DNA from: an uncultured Caryophanales bacterium
GTDB taxonomy: Bacteria > Bacillota_I > Bacilli_A > RF39 > UBA660
Reading direction: 5' to 3'
DNA: 47,026 nt
Assembly (NCBI GenBank): GCA_947648915.1
Contig: CANSPQ010000008.1
Coordinates: forward strand, 1 to 47,026
Below the pieces are notes generated by a model, which saw only the letters and a list, made by a program, of their open reading frames with translations, was not told the DNA's origin and did no database searches. Numbering within the stretch: the first letter of the stretch is position 1; each line of letters opens with the position of its first letter. This document shows positions 1-12,474 of the stretch, in pieces. Made by a program: the position numbers and the translations under genes.

Positions 1-96
1 TCTATATTAAGGCTTTTCTAACCATTTCTTCTTTTATTCATGTTTTTATCCTGTTATCTGATAAAATCCTTATAATGAATTTAAAGGAGGGTTAAA

Positions 97-1730
<1,634 letters not shown>

Positions 1731-1774
1731 TCATTTATTATTATATCACGGATAATGAAAAAAGAACGATTCAT

Positions 1775-4288
1775 TTATCGCTCTTTACACTTATATTTTG
1801 ACTTATTTGATATACTTTCCTTATCGATTGGTGAAATCGTATAATTATGCAAAAGTTCTACTATTTTTGTCATTTTATTTAAGGCAAGGTTATCATATAT
1901 TGGACAATCTAATAATTCATTTAATCTGGTCCAAACGAATTGTGCATCTTCTTGTTTTTCTGAATCTAAGCTTTGCATTTGCTGCAATATATAAAATTGT
2001 ATTTCAATTATTTCATATGGAAAGATATCCTTAATTAAGATTTTTTCTTTCCTATTTTGATAAGTGGAAACGATTTCTGAATTTTCCTTTTTAAATTCTT
2101 GACTATGTTCTGAAACTGCCTTTTTTGTAACTGGTTTTTGCACATCTATTGGAGTATCTTCTTTTGTTTGACAATTCAATTCATTCTCTTTTTCTGTTCC
2201 ATGCAAATTTGAATTATTTTTACCATTTTCTAAATTAAGATTAAATTTAGTTTTTTGTGCTTCTACCAATTTTTCAAAATTTTGAACAATGGATTTCCAA
2301 ATACTCTGTTCTTCTTTGGTTAAGCGAACTGTTTCATCCAATTTATCATAGGTAGGTCCATATAAATTAAAGATTACATCATAGTATTTTTTATTATGTA
2401 CTTTCCACCAGTCAATTTGCAGTATTGCATATTCTTTATCCTCTTTCTCACAATATTCAAACATGCTTGCTTTTCTTTTTCGTCCAACTATTGTTTTATT
2501 CAGTATTTTTTCTTTCTTACGGGATGTGATTCCTCTTCTAAAATGAGCAATAATTTTGTTCCAAATTTCTTTTTCTTCTTTGGTTAAGCGAACTGTTTCA
2601 TCTAATTTATCATAAGTTGGTCCATATAATTTAACGATTACATCATAGTATTCTTTATTATGTGCTTTCCACCATTCGATTTGCAGTATCGCATATTCTT
2701 TATCCTCTTTCTCACAATATTCAAACATACTTGTTTTTCTTTCTCGTCCAACTATTTTTTGATTCAGTATTTTTTCTTTCTTACGAGTTGCGATTCCTTT
2801 TCTAAAACTGGCAGTAATACTGTTCCAAATTTTTTCTTCTTCTTTGGTTAAGCGAACTGTTTCATCTAATTTATCATAGGTAGGTCCATATAATTTAACA
2901 ATCACATCGTAGTATTTTTTAGTATATGCTTCCCACCATTCAATTTGCAGTATCACATATTCTTTATCTTCTTTTTCACAATATTCAAACATACTTGATT
3001 TTCTTTTTGTTACAATCATTGTTTTATTTAGTATTTTCTCCTTCTTACGAATTACAATTCCTTTTCTAAAATTAGCTTTAATACTGTTCCAAATTTTTTG
3101 CTCCTCTTTGGTTAAACGGACCGTTTCATCCAATTTATCATAAGTAGGTCCATATAATTTAACAATCACATCGTAGTATTTTTTAGTATATGCTTTCCAC
3201 CATTCAATTTGAAGAATCGCATATTCTCTATCCTCTTTCTCACAATATTCAAACATACTTTTTTTTCTTTTTCCTCTACCTTTTTTTGATTTATTTAAAT
3301 CGCGCGAATTTGTATATTTTAGAAGTTGTATACCTTTCTCTATTGTTTTGTAAGCAAGGGAAAGATTATTATATACGGTTTTTTTATCACATTTTAAAAT
3401 GCCTGCAACTTGATCTACGGAATATTTAGGACAATTAATTCCATTTATATATGTAAAAACAATTTTTAAATCTGTTGAAAAATCATCTAAAATTTCTTGT
3501 AACTGATCTTCTGTTATATTAAATTGATCTAAAAATTCTTCTTTCCCACTATATATTTTAGGTATATCTATTGAATTCAAATTATCTTTAGTATCTTTTA
3601 AAGTGACAGAAACTGAATTGTTTTTTTGATGATCTTTAGGAATATCCTTTTTTTGAATTGGTACAACCTCAGGATTCTTTTTTTCTGGAATAGGAATTGT
3701 TATATTTTCTATCATTGTAATATCTTTATTTTGTAATAATTTACCTGTTTGATATGCTTCTAATGCATGATTAACTGCGTTTAAGCATCTCACTACCTCA
3801 TCGTTACTACATCTTAACTTATCCGCAATTTTATAAATATCTAATTTCTTCTTATAATACCCTATAAAACAAGATTTTTGAATTTTAGGTAATGTATTCA
3901 AAATAGCATTGATTTCCGCTACTGTTACTTCATAGGTTTGCAAAATATGATCAACACTACGATAAGTTTTTACATTATTATTTTGATAATTGACTGGCAA
4001 TTCAAATTTATGGATAAAATAGTTCTTAATTTGATAGAAGGTACAACCTTTTTGTTTTAATTCCTCTGCAATCAAAAGATAATTTTCAAATTGAAGTGCA
4101 CTCTTTTGAAACAATAGTTCTTCTGATTCTGTAAATACTGCCTTATTATTTCCCTTTAAATAGTTTCCCCACTTTTTTGAAAATATATTACGAATCGTAA
4201 ATGGAACAGCGCTATAGACACAATCAATTAGATCTCCACTAAAATCTTTATAATATGTATAAATATTTTTTTCATCACGATAGTTCAT
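1775..4288 (-). CDS. repeat protein with sigma-region-4-like HTH segments and four 88-aa repeats; function unknown
   Basis: Long ORF; ATG at 4288 (MNYRDEKN) has AAGGAG at good spacing, so preferred over the track's GTG start at 4297; four repeats of SMFEYCEKED.EYAILQIEWW....YYDVIVKLYGPTYDKLDETVRLTKEE. Confidence 0.8.
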   Translation of the reverse strand: MNYRDEKNIYTYYKDFSGDLIDCVYSAVPFTIRNIFSKKWGNYLKGNNKAVFTESEELLFQKSALQFENYLLIAEELKQKGCTFYQIKNYFIHKFELPVNYQNNNVKTYRSVDHILQTYEVTVAEINAILNTLPKIQKSCFIGYYKKKLDIYKIADKLRCSNDEVVRCLNAVNHALEAYQTGKLLQNKDITMIENITIPIPEKKNPEVVPIQKKDIPKDHQKNNSVSVTLKDTKDNLNSIDIPKIYSGKEEFLDQFNITEDQLQEILDDFSTDLKIVFTYINGINCPKYSVDQVAGILKCDKKTVYNNLSLAYKTIEKGIQLLKYTNSRDLNKSKKGRGKRKKSMFEYCEKEDREYAILQIEWWKAYTKKYYDVIVKLYGPTYDKLDETVRLTKEEQKIWNSIKANFRKGIVIRKKEKILNKTMIVTKRKSSMFEYCEKEDKEYVILQIEWWEAYTKKYYDVIVKLYGPTYDKLDETVRLTKEEEKIWNSITASFRKGIATRKKEKILNQKIVGRERKTSMFEYCEKEDKEYAILQIEWWKAHNKEYYDVIVKLYGPTYDKLDETVRLTKEEKEIWNKIIAHFRRGITSRKKEKILNKTIVGRKRKASMFEYCEKEDKEYAILQIDWWKVHNKKYYDVIFNLYGPTYDKLDETVRLTKEEQSIWKSIVQNFEKLVEAQKTKFNLNLENGKNNSNLHGTEKENELNCQTKEDTPIDVQKPVTKKAVSEHSQEFKKENSEIVSTYQNRKEKILIKDIFPYEIIEIQFYILQQMQSLDSEKQEDAQFVWTRLNELLDCPIYDNLALNKMTKIVELLHNYTISPIDKESISNKSKYKCKER
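2270..3262 (-). repeat. four tandem copies of a 264-bp (88-aa) coding repeat
   Basis: 'ttcaaacatact/gctt' motif recurs at about 3258, 2994, 2730 and 2466 (264-bp spacing). Confidence 0.9.
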
Positions 4289-4317
4289 ACAAATCACTCC
4301 TTAGTTTTAAAGACACT

Positions 4318-4417
4318 AAAAAAGAGGGTGTCCCCCCTCCCGTTTACAAATAGCAAATTTATATATTTTTATACTACGCAAACTATATTACAATTGAGTT
4401 GTAACCCTTTTTATTTC
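4318..4417 (-). promoter_or_regulatory. candidate 5' leader/attenuator upstream of the 88-aa-repeat gene (copy A)
   Basis: Minus strand: ...ATAGTTTGCGTAGTATA...TTTGCTATTTGTAAACGGGAGGGGGGACACCCTCTTTTTT; core shared with 12475-12560; upstream TTGTCA-17-TATTAT promoter-like pair. Confidence 0.55.
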
Positions 4418-4511
4418 TAATATAATATCATTATTTTTTTATTCTGACAATCTTTTTTAGTTTATTTGGATAAATTATGTTATAATAGAAACACATTTGT
4501 GAGGTGAAAAC

Positions 4512-5765
4512 ATGATATTAAAAGAGCTTAATAGTAATGAATTTACAAGATTTACAGATTATTTTCCTACACACTCTTTATATCAAACAAAAGAATATGG
4601 ATATATAATGGAACACCAAAACTTCGAAAATGTATTTTTAGGTTTGATTAATGAAAAAAATCAGATTTTGGCAGCTACTTTAGTTCTAATCGATAAAGCT
4701 CATAATTTTAAATATGCATATGCGCCTCGTGGATTTTTAATCGATTATAACAATTTTGAACTACTTGAAATATTTACAAAGGAAATCAAAAAATATCTTG
4801 GCAAAAAGAATGTAATTGCAATAAAATTGAATCCATATGTACCTCGATATACACATGAACCATGGTGTCATCTAACAAGGAAGGATCCTAATTATGATAC
4901 TATATTAGAAAATTTTCAAAAACTTGGATACCGTCATTTAGGTTACAATAACTTTTTTGAAAATTTTAAACCTAGATATGAAGCATGTATTTCACTTGAT
5001 GTTCCTTATTATCTTCTTTTTAAAAATATTCGTAAAGAATTTCGTACAAAAATTAGAAGTGCGGAAAAAAAAGGATTGCATGTGTGTTTAGGTACAGAAG
5101 AAGATTTGCATTATTTATATTTACAAACTCAAAAAAAATATCCGCGTGATTTACAATATTTCCAAGATTGTTATCATTTCTTCAAACAAAATCAAATGAT
5201 AGAACTATTTTATGTAAAATTAGACACAACAGAATATCTATCTATTATTACAAAACAGTATCATACACAAGAAGAATTATGCAATATACTTTCTCAAAAG
5301 CTTGTAAATGAAAATGGAAAATTAAAAGAGAAATATTTAAACCAAAAAATTGCAGCAGATCAGCTTTTTAATCAATATAAAAAAGAATTGGTGTATGCAA
5401 CACGTCTTCTTAGAGATCATGCAGATGGAATTGTAATTGCTTCTGCTTTAGTTGTTACAAACCATAAGGAGGCTTATCTATTGATGGATGGATATGACAC
5501 CAAATACAAACGATTAAATGCAAAACATTTATTGATGTGGAAACTGTGGGAAAAATATAATAAAGAAGGCTATCATACATTTAATTTAGGTGGTGTGACC
5601 AATATAGATTTACAAAAAAATCCATATAAAGGTTTGAATGATTTCAAAATAGGATTCCATTCCACTATTAAAGAATATATGGGAGATTTAGAATTGGTAA
5701 CAAATAGTGCTCTTTACTTCATGTATAAAAATAGCGCACCGATTCGTAATATACTAAAAAAATAA
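4512..5765 (+). CDS. FemA/FemB/MurM-like peptidoglycan aminoacyltransferase
   Basis: FemAB-type sequence: SLYQTKEYGYIMEHQ..., LLMDGYDTKYKRLNAKHLLMWKLWE, FNLGGVTNID..NPYKGLNDFKIGF. Confidence 0.88.
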   Translation: MILKELNSNEFTRFTDYFPTHSLYQTKEYGYIMEHQNFENVFLGLINEKNQILAATLVLIDKAHNFKYAYAPRGFLIDYNNFELLEIFTKEIKKYLGKKNVIAIKLNPYVPRYTHEPWCHLTRKDPNYDTILENFQKLGYRHLGYNNFFENFKPRYEACISLDVPYYLLFKNIRKEFRTKIRSAEKKGLHVCLGTEEDLHYLYLQTQKKYPRDLQYFQDCYHFFKQNQMIELFYVKLDTTEYLSIITKQYHTQEELCNILSQKLVNENGKLKEKYLNQKIAADQLFNQYKKELVYATRLLRDHADGIVIASALVVTNHKEAYLLMDGYDTKYKRLNAKHLLMWKLWEKYNKEGYHTFNLGGVTNIDLQKNPYKGLNDFKIGFHSTIKEYMGDLELVTNSALYFMYKNSAPIRNILKK

Positions 5766-5776
5766 GGCATTTTGTC

Positions 5777-6268
5777 TTATTTTTTATAGGTTTTTTGCTT
5801 TTCTAATAAAGATTCTAACTTATGATTAAAAACAACTTTTAAATCATTTTGATCTGGATACTTATTATTTACTTCTTTGCATGTTAATATAACCTGTTCT
5901 AACCACAAAAATAATTGTTCTAAAAAACTATTAGCAGTTTTGATACTTCCTATATTATATCTCCTAAAGAATTGATCTAATATTTGATATCTTGTCATCT
6001 CGTAATATTCCATATTTTCATCTTTTAGTTTTTCTAGTACTGGTATCAAATATTCTCCTTGACAAAAAGGCAATGAGGCATTACATTCATAATTTAAATT
6101 TAAATTTGGATTTTCAAAATCTCTTTGTCTATTATAGTAATTTCTTAAATTTGAACAAATTTCCAAATGTCTATCGCTAAACTCTTTTTGATAAAAGTCC
6201 GTACTACTCTCACGCATTGCTAACATCACTTTATTTACAATTTCTAATTCAAATATTGGCTGATTCAT
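5777..6268 (-). CDS. hypothetical protein, paralogue of the adjacent gene
   Basis: MNQPIFELEIVNKVM.AM...DFYQKEFS parallels MNQPIYELVIVNEIM.KM...DFYQRELS in the neighbour. Confidence 0.7.
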   Translation of the reverse strand: MNQPIFELEIVNKVMLAMRESSTDFYQKEFSDRHLEICSNLRNYYNRQRDFENPNLNLNYECNASLPFCQGEYLIPVLEKLKDENMEYYEMTRYQILDQFFRRYNIGSIKTANSFLEQLFLWLEQVILTCKEVNNKYPDQNDLKVVFNHKLESLLEKQKTYKK

Positions 6269-6271
6269 TTT

Positions 6272-6796
6272 TTACTTTCCTTCTAAAACGTTTCTTTGGC
6301 AATTTATTTTTTGCTTTACTTCGGATTCCTCATAATATTCTTTTAATATTATACAGACCTTTGAATATAAGATAGATTGGAATTCATCCTCATCCACAAG
6401 CAATCTATGATTTTCATCATATGTATCTACATATTTTTTAAGATAGGAAAATAAGTTACCCAAAAGACTTTCATCGGATATTGGTACTTCTGTAGAACAA
6501 TAAATATAGAACTTATTTAGTATCGATTGCAATGCCAAATCATAGTATAAGCTACTCTCTTCTCCTAACTTTTTTAATAAAGGTACTAAATAATCTCCAT
6601 TACAAAATGGCAAAGACTCAATACAGCATTTTGCTTTTTGATCTTTATTTTTTTGGTCAAAAGAGATTGTTCTTAATACATAATTCACATCACAGTGACT
6701 ATAAGATAATTCTCTTTGATAGAAATCCACTTTCTCATGGCTCATTTTTTCCATAATTTCATTTACAATAACTAATTCATAAATTGGTTGATTCAT
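6272..6796 (-). CDS. hypothetical protein, paralogue of the adjacent gene (start corrected from 6961)
   Basis: Internal ATG at 6796 gives MNQPIYEL with AGGGGAG upstream; the longer ORF start runs antisense-frame into tuf. Confidence 0.75.
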   Translation of the reverse strand: MNQPIYELVIVNEIMEKMSHEKVDFYQRELSYSHCDVNYVLRTISFDQKNKDQKAKCCIESLPFCNGDYLVPLLKKLGEESSLYYDLALQSILNKFYIYCSTEVPISDESLLGNLFSYLKKYVDTYDENHRLLVDEDEFQSILYSKVCIILKEYYEESEVKQKINCQRNVLEGK

Positions 6797-6866
6797 TTTA
6801 TTCACTCCCCTGATATTTTTAGTATACAAGAATATACAAAAAAAAACAAGCCTTTGCTTGTCTTTA

Positions 6867-8051
6867 TTATTGAATAATCTCTGAAATGTTACCAGAACCA
6901 ACTGTTCTACCACCTTCACGAATTGAGAACTTAGTTCCATTTTCGATAGCGATTGGAGCAATTAATTCAACAGTCATTTCAACATTATCTCCTGGCATTA
7001 CCATTTCAACACCTGCAGGTAATTCAATAACACCTGTAACGTCTGTAGTTCTGAAATAGAATTGTGGACGGTAATTTGAGAAGAATGGAGTATGTCTTCC
7101 ACCTTCTTCTTTGGTTAAGACATAAACTTGTGCTTTGAATTTCTTGTGTGGAGTAACTGAACCTGGTTTTGCTAATACTTGACCACGTTCCACTTCTTCA
7201 CGAGCAATACCACGTAATAATACTCCGGCATTGTCTCCTGATTCTGCATAGTCTAATTGTTTACGGAACATTTCAATTCCTGTAACAACAGTCTTCTTAG
7301 TATCTTTAAGACCAACGATTTCAACTTCATCGTTAAGTTTCAATTGTCCTCTTTCTACACGACCTGTAACAACAGTTCCACGTCCAGTAATTGTGAATAC
7401 ATCTTCTACTGGCATTAAGAATGGTTTATCCGTATCACGTGTAGGAGTTTCAATCCATGTATCAACAGCATCCATTAAATCTAAGATTGCTTGTTCATAC
7501 TTAGCATCTCCTTCAAGAGCTTTTAAAGCCGAACCACGGATAATTGGAGTTTCATCTCCTTCAAATCCGTATTCATTTAATAATTCACGAATTTCCATTT
7601 CAACTAAGTCTAATAATTCTTCATCATCCACCATGTCGCATTTGTTCATGAATACAACCATACGAGGTACACCAACTTGACGTGATAATAAGATATGTTC
7701 ACGAGTTTGTGCCATAGGTCCATCTGTAGCAGCAATAACTAAGATTGCTCCATCCATTTGTGCTGCACCAGTAATCATGTTCTTTACGTAGTCAGCATGT
7801 CCTGGACAGTCTACGTGAGCATAGTGTCTCTTTTCTGTTTGATATTCCACGTGTGAAGTGTTGATTGTGATTCCACGATCTCTTTCTTCTGGAGCCTTAT
7901 CAATGTTTGCATAATCTACGAATTCAGCGAATCCCTTTTTAGATAATACGTTTGTAATAGCCGCAGTTAAAGTTGTTTTACCGTGGTCTACGTGTCCAAT
8001 TGTACCAATGTTAACATGTGGTTTTGAACGATCGAATTTTTGTTTTGCCAT
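6867..8051 (-). CDS. tuf: elongation factor Tu
   Basis: [28 protein letters not shown]..., 394 aa. Confidence 0.99.
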   Translation of the reverse strand: MAKQKFDRSKPHVNIGTIGHVDHGKTTLTAAITNVLSKKGFAEFVDYANIDKAPEERDRGITINTSHVEYQTEKRHYAHVDCPGHADYVKNMITGAAQMDGAILVIAATDGPMAQTREHILLSRQVGVPRMVVFMNKCDMVDDEELLDLVEMEIRELLNEYGFEGDETPIIRGSALKALEGDAKYEQAILDLMDAVDTWIETPTRDTDKPFLMPVEDVFTITGRGTVVTGRVERGQLKLNDEVEIVGLKDTKKTVVTGIEMFRKQLDYAESGDNAGVLLRGIAREEVERGQVLAKPGSVTPHKKFKAQVYVLTKEEGGRHTPFFSNYRPQFYFRTTDVTGVIELPAGVEMVMPGDNVEMTVELIAPIAIENGTKFSIREGGRTVGSGNISEIIQ

Positions 8052-8086
8052 ATTAAAATTTCCTCCTTTATTTACTTACATAATCT

Positions 8087-8115
8087 ATTTTATATTACTT
8101 ACCAAAAAATAGCAA
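8087..8115 (-). promoter_or_regulatory. putative sigma-A promoter of tuf
   Basis: TTGCTA-17 nt-TAAAAT on minus strand between fusA and tuf. Confidence 0.5.
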
Positions 8116-8155
8116 GTCATTTTTAGATTATTCTTTTTATTTTTGAAAACAAAAT

Positions 8156-8188
8156 GTAGAGAGAAAGTAGATAACTACTTATCTCTAC
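8156..8188 (-). terminator. long stem-loop directly after the fusA stop codon
   Basis: GTAGAGA-T-AAGTAG-TTAT-CTACTT-TC-TCTCTAC, followed by a T-containing tract. Confidence 0.5.
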
Positions 8189-10260
8189 TAATTTCCGCCA
8201 TTTTTCTTAATGACTTCTTCTGCAATGTTTCTAGGTACTTCTTCATAATGATCGAATTCCATTGTATAATTTCCACGTCCTTGCGTGTTAGAACGTAAGC
8301 TTGTTACATATCCAAACATTTCTGAAAGTGGAACCATTGCATCTATTTTTAAAGCATTTCCTCTTGATTCTTGTCCAAGTGGGCGTCCTCTACGAGAAGT
8401 GATATCTCCCATTACATTTCCTAGATATTCATCTGGTACAACGACTTGTACTTTCATGATTGGTTCTAGTAAAATTGGTTTACATTTGTTCTTCGCTTCT
8501 TTTAAAGCCATAGAAGCAGCAATTTTGTAAGCCATTTCTGATGAGTCAACATCATGGTATGATCCATCAAATAATGTTGCTTTTACGTCAACCATTGGGA
8601 ATCCTGCAAGTACACCTGTTTTCATGGCTTCTTGTAATCCCTTATCGGTTACTGGAATGTACTCACGAGGAACGACACCACCAACAACAGCGTCAACGAA
8701 TTCATAACCTTTATCTGGGTTTGGTTCAAATTTGATCCATACGTGTCCATATTGTCCACGACCACCAGATTGTTTGATATATTTTCCTTCACATTCTGCT
8801 GCTTGTGTTAGGGTTTCACGATAAGATACTTGTGGTTGCCCTACATTGGCTTCTACACCAAATTCTCTTTTCATACGGTCAACAATGATATCTAAGTGAA
8901 GTTCTCCCATACCTGCAATAATGGTTTGACCTGTTTCATGGTTGGTACTTGCTCTAAATGTTGGATCTTCTTCTGCAAGTTTTTGTAACGCAATTCCCAT
9001 TTTATCTTGATCTGCTTTTGATTTTGGTTCTACGGTTAATTCAATTACAGGTTCTGGAAATTCCATTGATTCTAGGATACATGGATGTTTCTCATCACAT
9101 AACGTATCTCCAGTTGTCGTATTTTTGAATCCGACTGCTGCTGCGATATCTCCTGCGAATACTTCTGAAATTTCGGTACGATTATTGGCATGCATCAATA
9201 GGATACGTCCTAGTCTTTCTTTTTCTCCCTTAGTTGCGTTTACTACATAAGAACCACCTGTGATGTGTCCTGAATAAACACGGAAGAATGTCAAACGTCC
9301 AACGAATGGATCTGTCATAACCTTGAATGCTAATGCACTGAAAGGTTCAGAATCAGATGGATGTCTTTCGATTTCTTTTCCATCCATATCCACACCCTTA
9401 ATAGATGGAATATCTGATGGAGCTGGTAAGTAATCTACAACCGCATCTAACAATAATTTAACACCTGTGTTACCTAAAGCGGTACCACACATTACTGGGA
9501 AGAATTCAACAGCAAGTGTTCCTTTACGGATTGCACGCTTTAATAATTCAACTGAAATTTCTTCTCCTTCTAGGTATTTGTTCATTAATTCATCATCGAA
9601 TTCCGCAACTGCTTCAATTAAAGCACCACGTTTTTCTTCTACTAATGCTTTATATTCTTCTGGAATTTCGGATTCGATTGCATTTTCTTCTTGACCTCTA
9701 TCGTATACATACATTTTTTGATTGACTAAATCTAAAATGGTTTTGAATTCATTTTCTGCACCAATTGGCCATTCGATTGGAGCAAAGTTTACTCCTAAAC
9801 GATCCTTGATGGTTTTTAAGCAGTATTCAAAATCTGCACCCATCTTATCCATTTTGTTACAGAAAATCATACGTGGTACTTTGAATTCATCCGCTTGACG
9901 CCAAACCGTTTCGGTTTGTGGTTCTACTCCAGCTTGTGTATCTAGTAAAGCTACTGCACCATCTAGTACACGAAGAGAACGAGATACCTCAACGGTAAAG
10001 TCTACGTGCCCTGGAGTATCGATGATATTTAATCTATGACCTTTCCAGAAAGCAGTTGTAGCGGCTGAAGTGATGGTAATTCCACGTTCTTGTTCTTGTT
10101 CCATCCAGTCCATTTGAGAAGCACCATCATGGGTTTCACCAATTTTATGGATTTTATGGGTATGGAATAGGATACGTTCGGTACAAGTTGTTTTTCCTGC
10201 ATCGATATGTGCCATAATTCCAAAGTTACGTGTATTTTCTAAGCTATATTCACGAGCCAT
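8188..10260 (-). CDS. fusA: elongation factor G
   Basis: [32 protein letters not shown]..., 690 aa. Confidence 0.99.
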   Translation of the reverse strand: MAREYSLENTRNFGIMAHIDAGKTTCTERILFHTHKIHKIGETHDGASQMDWMEQEQERGITITSAATTAFWKGHRLNIIDTPGHVDFTVEVSRSLRVLDGAVALLDTQAGVEPQTETVWRQADEFKVPRMIFCNKMDKMGADFEYCLKTIKDRLGVNFAPIEWPIGAENEFKTILDLVNQKMYVYDRGQEENAIESEIPEEYKALVEEKRGALIEAVAEFDDELMNKYLEGEEISVELLKRAIRKGTLAVEFFPVMCGTALGNTGVKLLLDAVVDYLPAPSDIPSIKGVDMDGKEIERHPSDSEPFSALAFKVMTDPFVGRLTFFRVYSGHITGGSYVVNATKGEKERLGRILLMHANNRTEISEVFAGDIAAAVGFKNTTTGDTLCDEKHPCILESMEFPEPVIELTVEPKSKADQDKMGIALQKLAEEDPTFRASTNHETGQTIIAGMGELHLDIIVDRMKREFGVEANVGQPQVSYRETLTQAAECEGKYIKQSGGRGQYGHVWIKFEPNPDKGYEFVDAVVGGVVPREYIPVTDKGLQEAMKTGVLAGFPMVDVKATLFDGSYHDVDSSEMAYKIAASMALKEAKNKCKPILLEPIMKVQVVVPDEYLGNVMGDITSRRGRPLGQESRGNALKIDAMVPLSEMFGYVTSLRSNTQGRGNYTMEFDHYEEVPRNIAEEVIKKNGGN

Positions 10261-10278
10261 ATTCTATTTCCTTTCTTA

Positions 10279-10746
10279 TTACCAACGGTAGTGAGCAAAT
10301 GCTTTATTTGCTTCTGCCATTTTATGTGTATCTTCACGTTTTTTGACTGATCCACCAGTTCCTTCTGATGCATCAATAATCTCGTTTGCTAAGTTTTCAG
10401 CCATTGAATGACCTCCTCTTAAACGAGAATAGTTTACTAACCAACGAAGGGCTAATGCTTGACTACGATCAGCTTTTACTTCAATTGGTACTTGATAGTT
10501 TGCTCCACCTACACGGCGTGATTTTACTTCAAGTGCTGGTTTGATGTTTTCCATGGCTTTTTCAAAAACTTCCATTGGATCTTGTCCTGTTTTTTCTTTT
10601 ACCATATCAAATGCACCATATAGTATTTTTTGAGCAGTTCCCTTTTTTCCATCATTCATGATTTGGTTAATCAATTTGGTAACCAATTTTGAATTATACA
10701 TTGGATCTGCTAAAACGTCTCTTTTAACGGCACGTCTTTTACGCAT
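10279..10746 (-). CDS. rpsG: 30S ribosomal protein S7
   Basis: [30 protein letters not shown]..., 155 aa. Confidence 0.98.
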   Translation of the reverse strand: MRKRRAVKRDVLADPMYNSKLVTKLINQIMNDGKKGTAQKILYGAFDMVKEKTGQDPMEVFEKAMENIKPALEVKSRRVGGANYQVPIEVKADRSQALALRWLVNYSRLRGGHSMAENLANEIIDASEGTGGSVKKREDTHKMAEANKAFAHYRW

Positions 10747-10777
10747 AGTATGCCTCCTTTCTTATTTATATCATTTT

Positions 10778-11197
10778 TTATTTACTAGCTTTTGGTTTCT
10801 TTGTTCCATATTTTGAACGTCCTTGACGTCTTTTATCGATTCCTGCTGTATCTAATGTACCACGTACAATATGATATCTAACACCGATTAAGTCCTTCAC
10901 ACGTCCTCCACGGATTAATACAACGCTGTGCTCTTGTAGGTTATGTCCTTCTCCACCAATATAAGCAGTTACTTCATAGCCATTGCTCAAACGAACACGG
11001 GCATATTTACGTAATGCTGAGTTTGGTTTCTTTGGTGTCATCGTTCCAACACGAGTACATACGCCACGTTTTTGTGGTGAATTTTGATCTGTGTTTTTCT
11101 TTGCACGACTGTTATATCCAATTCCAAGTACTGGTGATTTACTCTTTCTCGTTTTGTCAGTTCTACCTTTTCTTACTAATTGTTGTATTGTAGGCAT
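10778..11197 (-). CDS. rpsL: 30S ribosomal protein S12 (start corrected from 11203)
   Basis: [15 protein letters not shown]...; GGAGG is 8 nt from ATG at 11197 but only 2 nt from ATG at 11203. Confidence 0.98.
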   Translation of the reverse strand: MPTIQQLVRKGRTDKTRKSKSPVLGIGYNSRAKKNTDQNSPQKRGVCTRVGTMTPKKPNSALRKYARVRLSNGYEVTAYIGGEGHNLQEHSVVLIRGGRVKDLIGVRYHIVRGTLDTAGIDKRRQGRSKYGTKKPKASK

Positions 11198-11253
11198 ATT
11201 CATTTCCTCCTTTCATTACACACTTCCAGGTGTTTCATTTTTTAACTTAATGA

Positions 11254-11275
11254 AAGATTTACCGAAGTAAATCTT
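11254..11275 (-). promoter_or_regulatory. perfect UUCG-tetraloop hairpin in rpsL leader
   Basis: AAGATTTAC-TTCG-GTAAATCTT (minus strand). Confidence 0.6.
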
Positions 11276-11291
11276 GATTAAATCCTTAAAT

Positions 11292-11320
11292 AATATACCA
11301 CCTTATTGTATGCTTGTCAA
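11292..11320 (-). promoter_or_regulatory. str operon promoter
   Basis: TTGACA-17 nt-TATATT on minus strand upstream of rpsL. Confidence 0.75.
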
Positions 11321-11335
11321 TTACTTTTTATGCAA

Positions 11336-12445
11336 CTATTCACTTAATTGTAGCCATACATTATAGATATTAGAAGTTATTTCAGTGTTACCGCTTTTAT
11401 TTCTCCTTATTTCAAAATATCCAAGTCCGTCTATTGTTAATATGTTGGTAGACAATACCTTTCTATCAAGTACTTCTGTATACCCTCCAGAGGCACCGGT
11501 TTTAAACAAAACTGGCACCGCAAGTATCTGCCGACTACTGTTATCTAGCAAATTTACCTCTTCATAAAAGAAATATTCAAAGGCTAGATTAACTATTGGT
11601 TGATCTTCTGGAACATGTGATGTTGCAGATACATCTACATAAATATATGCATAATCAGTCAAATTGATTGGATCTTTCGTATATATTCCCCGACGTTCTT
11701 CATTATCTCCTGTAATTTCTAAATATAAATAATCTTCTTGTGCTGTCAGTTCTGCTTTATAAGTCTCAAACTCTGCTAGCATTTTTCCATCTAGTATAAG
11801 ATAGTCTGCTAATTTCTTTGTATCAGAACATAGTTCTGTTTTGCCATTCGTTGTACATACTTTTGCGTATGCTGCTTCTGATGGATAAATACATGTATTA
11901 TTTTCATTCGTACCTAAAGTAGTAATATCATCTTCTGTTTTGCCGTAATAACATTTCGTTTCCTTTACAAATGAATTCATTTGTAATTCATAATTTAATA
12001 TTACTTGATTATCTGTAAAATTTTTGCTACTCCAATTTGGTTTGGGCAAATATACGCTAGTATCTCCCACACAATCCTCTCTATCTATTATCTTAGGGCT
12101 TTCATCATCATAACCCTTTTCAACACAGTACTTTCCTATTTTAGCAATTATACTCATTTGATTGTTTTCTCCTATTACGAGTATTCCACTTTCTGGTTTA
12201 GATCCTTTATAAGTTAAGATATCACCTGTTAAATCAATTGTTTGTTGATATTCTTCTCCTTCTAACATCGATTCCAATTGATAGTTCTCTGCTGCTTCTA
12301 AGATCCCATTTACCGATTCTATGGCTGCTCCTCTTCTTGACTTTTCAATCACATCCATAATCATTGGCGTTGCGATTAGTGCGATTACTGCTAGTATTAC
12401 AATTACCGCTAATAATTCTACTAATGTAAATCCTTTTTTCTTCAT
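11336..12445 (-). CDS. prepilin-type N-terminal cleavage/methylation domain protein (pseudopilin-like)
   Basis: MKKKGFTLVELLAVIVILAVIALIATPMIMDVIEKSRR class III signal. Confidence 0.9.
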   Translation of the reverse strand: MKKKGFTLVELLAVIVILAVIALIATPMIMDVIEKSRRGAAIESVNGILEAAENYQLESMLEGEEYQQTIDLTGDILTYKGSKPESGILVIGENNQMSIIAKIGKYCVEKGYDDESPKIIDREDCVGDTSVYLPKPNWSSKNFTDNQVILNYELQMNSFVKETKCYYGKTEDDITTLGTNENNTCIYPSEAAYAKVCTTNGKTELCSDTKKLADYLILDGKMLAEFETYKAELTAQEDYLYLEITGDNEERRGIYTKDPINLTDYAYIYVDVSATSHVPEDQPIVNLAFEYFFYEEVNLLDNSSRQILAVPVLFKTGASGGYTEVLDRKVLSTNILTIDGLGYFEIRRNKSGNTEITSNIYNVWLQLSE

Positions 12446-12474
12446 TCAAATCTTCCTTCCTTTCTTAAACAAAC

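Noticed and set aside
2396-2851. Two similar plus-strand ORFs (MYFPPVNLQYCIFF.., MCFPPFDLQYRIFF..)
   Set aside because: Antisense of the 88-aa repeats; similarity follows from the minus-strand repeat.
6797-6961. Extended N-terminus of the paralogue ORF overlapping tuf
   Set aside because: Internal ATG at 6796 has a good RBS and aligns with the start of its neighbour; the extension overlaps the tuf 3' end.
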